DNA from: Terriglobia bacterium
GTDB taxonomy: Bacteria; Acidobacteriota; Terriglobia; UBA7540
Direction: 5' to 3'
Length of the DNA stretch: 12,263 nucleotides
NCBI GenBank assembly: GCA_030036915.1
Contig: JASHSC010000441.1
Span: 1-12,263 of the forward strand
Shown: positions 8,037 to 12,263 of the stretch, piece after piece
How positions within the stretch are numbered: position 1 is the stretch's first letter
How the letters are laid out: the number at the start of each line of letters is the position of its first letter
Program-made: the position numbers and the translations under genes
Notes under the pieces: model-generated
What the model saw: the letters and a program-made list of their open reading frames with translations, nothing else
What the model was told of the DNA's origin: nothing
Databases searched by the model: none

Positions 8037-9056
8037 TCACTTGCCGGCGGCTTTCTCGAGATGTCCGCCGAAGGCAAAACGCATGGCGGAGAGCAAGCGG
8101 TCCTGGTAGTCCGACTCCCCGCGCGAGGTGAAGCGCTGGTAGAGTGCGGCGGAGAGCACGGGGACGGGCACGGCCTCGTCAATTGCCGCCTTAATGGTCC
8201 ATCGGCCCTCGCCGGAATCCGAAACCCGCCCGGCAAACTGCGAGAGTTCTCCATCTTTCGCCAGGGCGGCCGCAGTCAGGTCCAGGAGCCACGAGGCAAT
8301 GACACTGCCGCGACGCCACACTTCCGAAATGTCACGTATGTTGAAGTCGAATTGATACCATTCTGGGTGGCGCAGCGGCGTGGTCTCTGCGTCGAGCGCG
8401 TCCTTATTCTTTCCCACATTGGCGCCGCGTAGGACCCCCATGCCCTCGGCGTACGCAGCCATGATGCCGTATTCAATCCCGTTGTGGACCATCTTGACGA
8501 AGTGGCCGGCGCCGTTGGGGCCGCAATGCAGATAACCCTGCTCGGCAGTTCCGCCTAGTCCCTCGCGGCCGGGCGTGCGCGAAAGCGTGCCCGCTCCGGG
8601 AGCCAGAGTCGCGAAAATCGGGTCGAGATGCTTCACCACATCCTTTTCACCGCCGATCATCATGCAATAACCTCGCTCCAGACCCCACACGCCCCCGCTG
8701 GTTCCCACGTCGACGTAGTGAATCTTTTTCGGGCCAACGTCCCGAGCGCGACGGATATCATCCACGTAATACGAATTGCCGCCGTCGATGAGGATGTCGC
8801 CCGGCTCGAGGAATTTCAGCAAGTCCGCGATAGTTTGATCCACGACCCCGGCGGGGACCATCAGCCACACAGATCGCGGCTTTTCGAGCTTCGAGACAAA
8901 TTCCTGAATCGACGAGCTCCCCTCCGCCTTCTGCTGCACCAGCTCACTTACAGCTTTGGGCGACATGTCGAAGACCACGCAGCGATGACCGCCCTTCAGC
9001 AGGCGGCGAACCATGTTGGATCCCATTCTTCCCAATCCCACCATTCCAAGTTGCAT
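8037..9056 (-). CDS. gnd: 6-phosphogluconate dehydrogenase, decarboxylating, short NAD-type
   Basis: Oxidatively decarboxylates 6-phosphogluconate to ribulose-5-phosphate. At 339 aa it belongs to the short class (about 300-340 aa) rather than the 470-aa NADP class. Rossmann loop GLGRMG is at 7-12. Beta2 ends VVFD, with Asp30 where the NADP enzymes have the Asn-Arg-Thr phosphate-binding triad, which predicts NAD+ preference. Substrate loop DVGTSGGVWGLERGY is at 116-130, and the catalytic Lys188 and Glu195 lie in HFVKMVHNGIEYG. The short-class hallmark VSDSGEGRWT is at 278-287. AGGAG lies 6 nt before the ATG. The start is 3 bp after the pgi stop and zwf begins 13 bp downstream, so the three genes are almost certainly one transcript. 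Confidence 0.97.
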   Translation of the reverse strand: MQLGMVGLGRMGSNMVRRLLKGGHRCVVFDMSPKAVSELVQQKAEGSSSIQEFVSKLEKPRSVWLMVPAGVVDQTIADLLKFLEPGDILIDGGNSYYVDDIRRARDVGPKKIHYVDVGTSGGVWGLERGYCMMIGGEKDVVKHLDPIFATLAPGAGTLSRTPGREGLGGTAEQGYLHCGPNGAGHFVKMVHNGIEYGIMAAYAEGMGVLRGANVGKNKDALDAETTPLRHPEWYQFDFNIRDISEVWRRGSVIASWLLDLTAAALAKDGELSQFAGRVSDSGEGRWTIKAAIDEAVPVPVLSAALYQRFTSRGESDYQDRLLSAMRFAFGGHLEKAAGK

Positions 9057-9059
9057 AAT

Positions 9060-10730
<1,671 letters not shown>

Positions 10731-10775
10731 GAACGCGCTCCTTTCCTCTCCGATCGTTCCAAATTGCGTCCCTCA

Positions 10776-10833
10776 CATTCTACCGGCCATTGCATTTTAC
10801 CGGTGAAGGACAGTCTGCGAGCATTACATTTTA
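10776..10833. repeat. Three CATTYTA boxes upstream of pgi, spaced in multiples of 17 bp
   Basis: CATTCTACCGG begins at 10776 and CATTTTACCGG at 10793, two 11-bp copies differing at one base and 17 bp apart. A third, shorter copy, CATTTTA within GCATTACATTTTAAG, begins at 10827, 34 bp further on. The repeats lie 46 to 97 bp upstream of the pgi start, where an activator or repressor could act. On the minus strand each box contains TAAAAT or TAGAAT, so one may instead be the -10 element of the pgi promoter. Confidence 0.4.
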
Positions 10834-10919
10834 AGATGATTATTGTTACGTTTTAGTTCCCAGGTTTGACATCCAAGCTTGACGGATTCATCAAAACTTA
10901 AACGCGGCCCGAACTTGGC

Positions 10920-10997
10920 GGGTGTCTTAATTTCACCCGTAGCGCTCCTAGGGGTGAGGCGACACCTCGCCCCTAGGACTGAAATTAGGACACACCC
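10920..10997. repeat. 78-nt nested imperfect palindrome
   Basis: The inner part is a hairpin with a 13-bp stem: CCTAGGGGTGAGG (10947-10959) pairs with CCTCGCCCCTAGG (10965-10977) around the 5-nt loop CGACA, with one G-T mismatch. The outer part consists of arms GGGTGTCTTAATTTCA (10920-10935) and, read on the opposite strand from 10997, GGGTGTGTCCTAATTTCAG, which differ by a 2-nt insertion and one base. Unpaired bases separate the two stems on the left side (10936-10946). No T-run follows on either strand, so a classical terminator is unlikely. It looks like a small mobile palindromic repeat (MITE- or REP-like) or a large operator; it ends 10 bp before the candidate cyclase -35 element. Confidence 0.7.
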
Positions 10998-11007
10998 GGC
11001 CTTGTAA

Positions 11008-11036
11008 TTGCATCCAGGCCCGGCGCGGTATATGTT
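11008..11036 (+). promoter_or_regulatory. Candidate promoter of the cyclase gene
   Basis: TTGCAT (11008-11013), a 17-bp spacer and TATGTT (11031-11036) match four of six bases each of the sigma-70 consensus hexamers with ideal spacing. The transcript would have a 5' leader of about 30 nt before the ATG at 11075. No strong Shine-Dalgarno is visible in that leader. Confidence 0.35.
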
Positions 11037-11074
11037 ATGCTCCAACCGGTAAAGGCCTCCAGGCCAACCACATT

Positions 11075-12263
11075 ATGGCAAATGACGACGTAACAGCTCA
11101 GGCCCCCAATGAACCCGGGGTTCCCTTCCCCTTGGGAGGTGCCTGGCCCAATAAACTGCGGAGTTTTATCGTCCGCAACCTGGAAATTCTGTTTATTCTC
11201 ATCGTCGCGGCAATTGTGGTGGCCGTTTTCTACTATTTGCCTTACAAAATTGCCTTTCTGAATTTCTTTTACCTTCCGGTATTAGCCGCGGCTTACTTCC
11301 TGGGCAGGCGCAAGGCCGTGCTGTGCGCGGTCCTCTGCATGCTCTCCGGTGTGTTGTTCGCCTACTATCGCGCCAGTTGGTTCGCCGTGGGCTCCTCCCG
11401 CCTTGACGCCCTGCTGGTTCTGAGCACGTGGGGCGGTTTCCTGATCCTGGCCAGCGCCTCGATCGGTACTCTCCAGGAGAAATTGCAGCACGGGTTTCAG
11501 GAGACCCGGCAGCTCTATGAAGAGCTGAAGCGCACTCGTGGCGCGGAAGAAATGAAGGAGAAAGTCGAGAGGACTCTTTACGCCACAATGGACCCGGTGC
11601 TCGCCATGCTGGCCACAGAAGGCAAGCTGCGGTTCGAAAAGCGTGAAATCAGCATCATGTTCACGGGGCTCACCAATTTCTCCGGCTTCTCCGATAAGAA
11701 CCGACCCGAGGTGGTGTTGGAGGAATTGAACCACTTCCTGGGTTACATCGAACCCATCGTGGAACTCTTCCGCGGCCACATTGACAAGCACATGGGTGAG
11801 GGCGTGATGGTGGAGTTCGGCGCGCCCATGGATTACGACCAGCACGCTCTTCTTGCCGTGTTGGCGGGGCTGAGAATGCAGCAAGAGGTGGAAAGAATTG
11901 ATTTGCCCTGGCGGCTGCGCGTAGGAATTGCCACAGGCACAACCATCGTAGGCATGTTGGGGGTTCAGCGCCAGGCCTACACCGCCTTGGGCGATCGCGT
12001 CAATGTGGCTAAGCGTCTTGAGGAAATTGGCGAAGCCGGAAAAATCTACATTGACGAACCCACTTTCAAGGCCGTCGAGCCCTTCGTGATGGCCGCACAG
12101 CTTCGCAATCTCGGACGGCAATCCGATCAGGAAAACCTGGACGAGCTCAACGCCCTGGAGGAGAAGCTCCGCAACGAGGGCGAGTCCGCACAATTGCTCT
12201 ATGAGCTGGGCAAAGCCGCCTTCAAGGTTCAGGATGCCACCGCTGCCATCGGCTACTTCGGGC
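11075..12263 (+). CDS. Membrane-anchored class III nucleotidyl cyclase-like protein, C-terminus beyond window
   Basis: Open for 396 codons to the window edge. Residues 1-34 are a short cytoplasmic leader. Four likely membrane segments follow at about 36-54, 59-77, 81-98 and 110-130 (resembling DUF4118-type sensors), then a coiled-coil linker at about 131-170. A class III cyclase domain spans about 188-345: EISIMFTGLTNFSGFS, HIDKHMGEGVMVEFGAP, LRVGIATG and YTALGDRVNVAKRL. The adenine-type Lys238 and Thr303 and the transition-state Asn310 and Arg314 are kept, but the two metal-binding aspartates are not: the FADI position is Gly198 and the GD position is Glu242. It may therefore be inactive or regulatory. 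TPR-like sequence begins near 372 (AQLLYELGKAAFKVQDATAA). The long reverse-strand frame covering 12193-11282 is a shadow of this gene. Confidence 0.88.
   Translation, partial: MANDDVTAQAPNEPGVPFPLGGAWPNKLRSFIVRNLEILFILIVAAIVVAVFYYLPYKIAFLNFFYLPVLAAAYFLGRRKAVLCAVLCMLSGVLFAYYRASWFAVGSSRLDALLVLSTWGGFLILASASIGTLQEKLQHGFQETRQLYEELKRTRGAEEMKEKVERTLYATMDPVLAMLATEGKLRFEKREISIMFTGLTNFSGFSDKNRPEVVLEELNHFLGYIEPIVELFRGHIDKHMGEGVMVEFGAPMDYDQHALLAVLAGLRMQQEVERIDLPWRLRVGIATGTTIVGMLGVQRQAYTALGDRVNVAKRLEEIGEAGKIYIDEPTFKAVEPFVMAAQLRNLGRQSDQENLDELNALEEKLRNEGESAQLLYELGKAAFKVQDATAAIGYFG

Larger units (their letters stand above)
10731..11074. other. Divergent intergenic region between pgi and the cyclase gene
   Basis: 344 bp with no credible gene. 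It must hold the promoters of both the leftward pgi operon and the rightward cyclase gene. It contains three CATTYTA boxes near pgi, a 78-nt nested palindrome in the middle, and a sigma-70-like promoter candidate near the cyclase start; each is listed separately. The short leftward frame at 11045-10824 shows no family features. Confidence 0.6.

Noticed and set aside
7310..8131. 273-residue rightward frame opposite zwf
   Set aside because: zwf covers the region with catalytic motifs in the correct order; this is an antisense shadow.
11282..12193. 303-residue leftward frame opposite the cyclase gene
   Set aside because: The plus strand encodes a membrane protein with a cyclase domain throughout; the reverse frame is His/Gln-rich and composition-driven.

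Overview
The window looks like chromosomal DNA of an acidobacterium. The evidence is an Oar-type outer-membrane receptor with an N-terminal carboxypeptidase-regulatory-like domain, REC and ECF sigma genes beside it, a short-chain 6-phosphogluconate dehydrogenase, moderately high GC, and the general style of the proteins. This assignment is inferred from protein families, not from a marker gene.

Left half (1-5042, all minus strand). Read in transcription order this is: a receiver-domain gene with an in-frame amber stop (5042-4629), a receiver gene that loses its frame after about 47 residues (4409-4029), an ECF sigma factor with region 2 but no region 4 (3987-3565), an Oar-like TonB-dependent receptor that is frameshifted and about half normal length (3344-1673), and a secreted parallel beta-helix protein with two offsetting single-base frame changes (1666-44). 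Every gene in this half carries a lesion. The order sigma factor, receptor, secreted protein resembles an exported or carbohydrate-related locus that has decayed, or one whose sequence contains homopolymer errors.

Middle and right (5205-10730, minus strand). All four genes here are intact. pgi, gnd and zwf form a compact operon (gaps of 3 and 13 bp) that interconverts glucose-6-P and fructose-6-P and runs the oxidative pentose phosphate branch; no 6-phosphogluconolactonase gene is next to it. A cyclopropane-fatty-acid synthase gene (cfa) follows after about 134 bp. The gnd product has an aspartate where NAD-preferring enzymes do, and the Cfa protein has glycine in place of a histidine that binds bicarbonate in the E. 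coli enzyme.

Right end (10731-12263). A 344-bp divergent intergenic region holds a 78-nt nested imperfect palindrome and a set of CATTYTA boxes. It is followed on the plus strand by a membrane-anchored class III adenylate/guanylate cyclase-like protein that runs off the window. Both catalytic metal-binding aspartates of that protein are replaced (Gly and Glu).

I found no tRNA, rRNA, CRISPR array, IS element or phage gene. I did not find a clearly new multi-gene system; the main points of interest are the lesion cluster, the two enzymes with altered active sites, and the palindrome between pgi and the cyclase gene.
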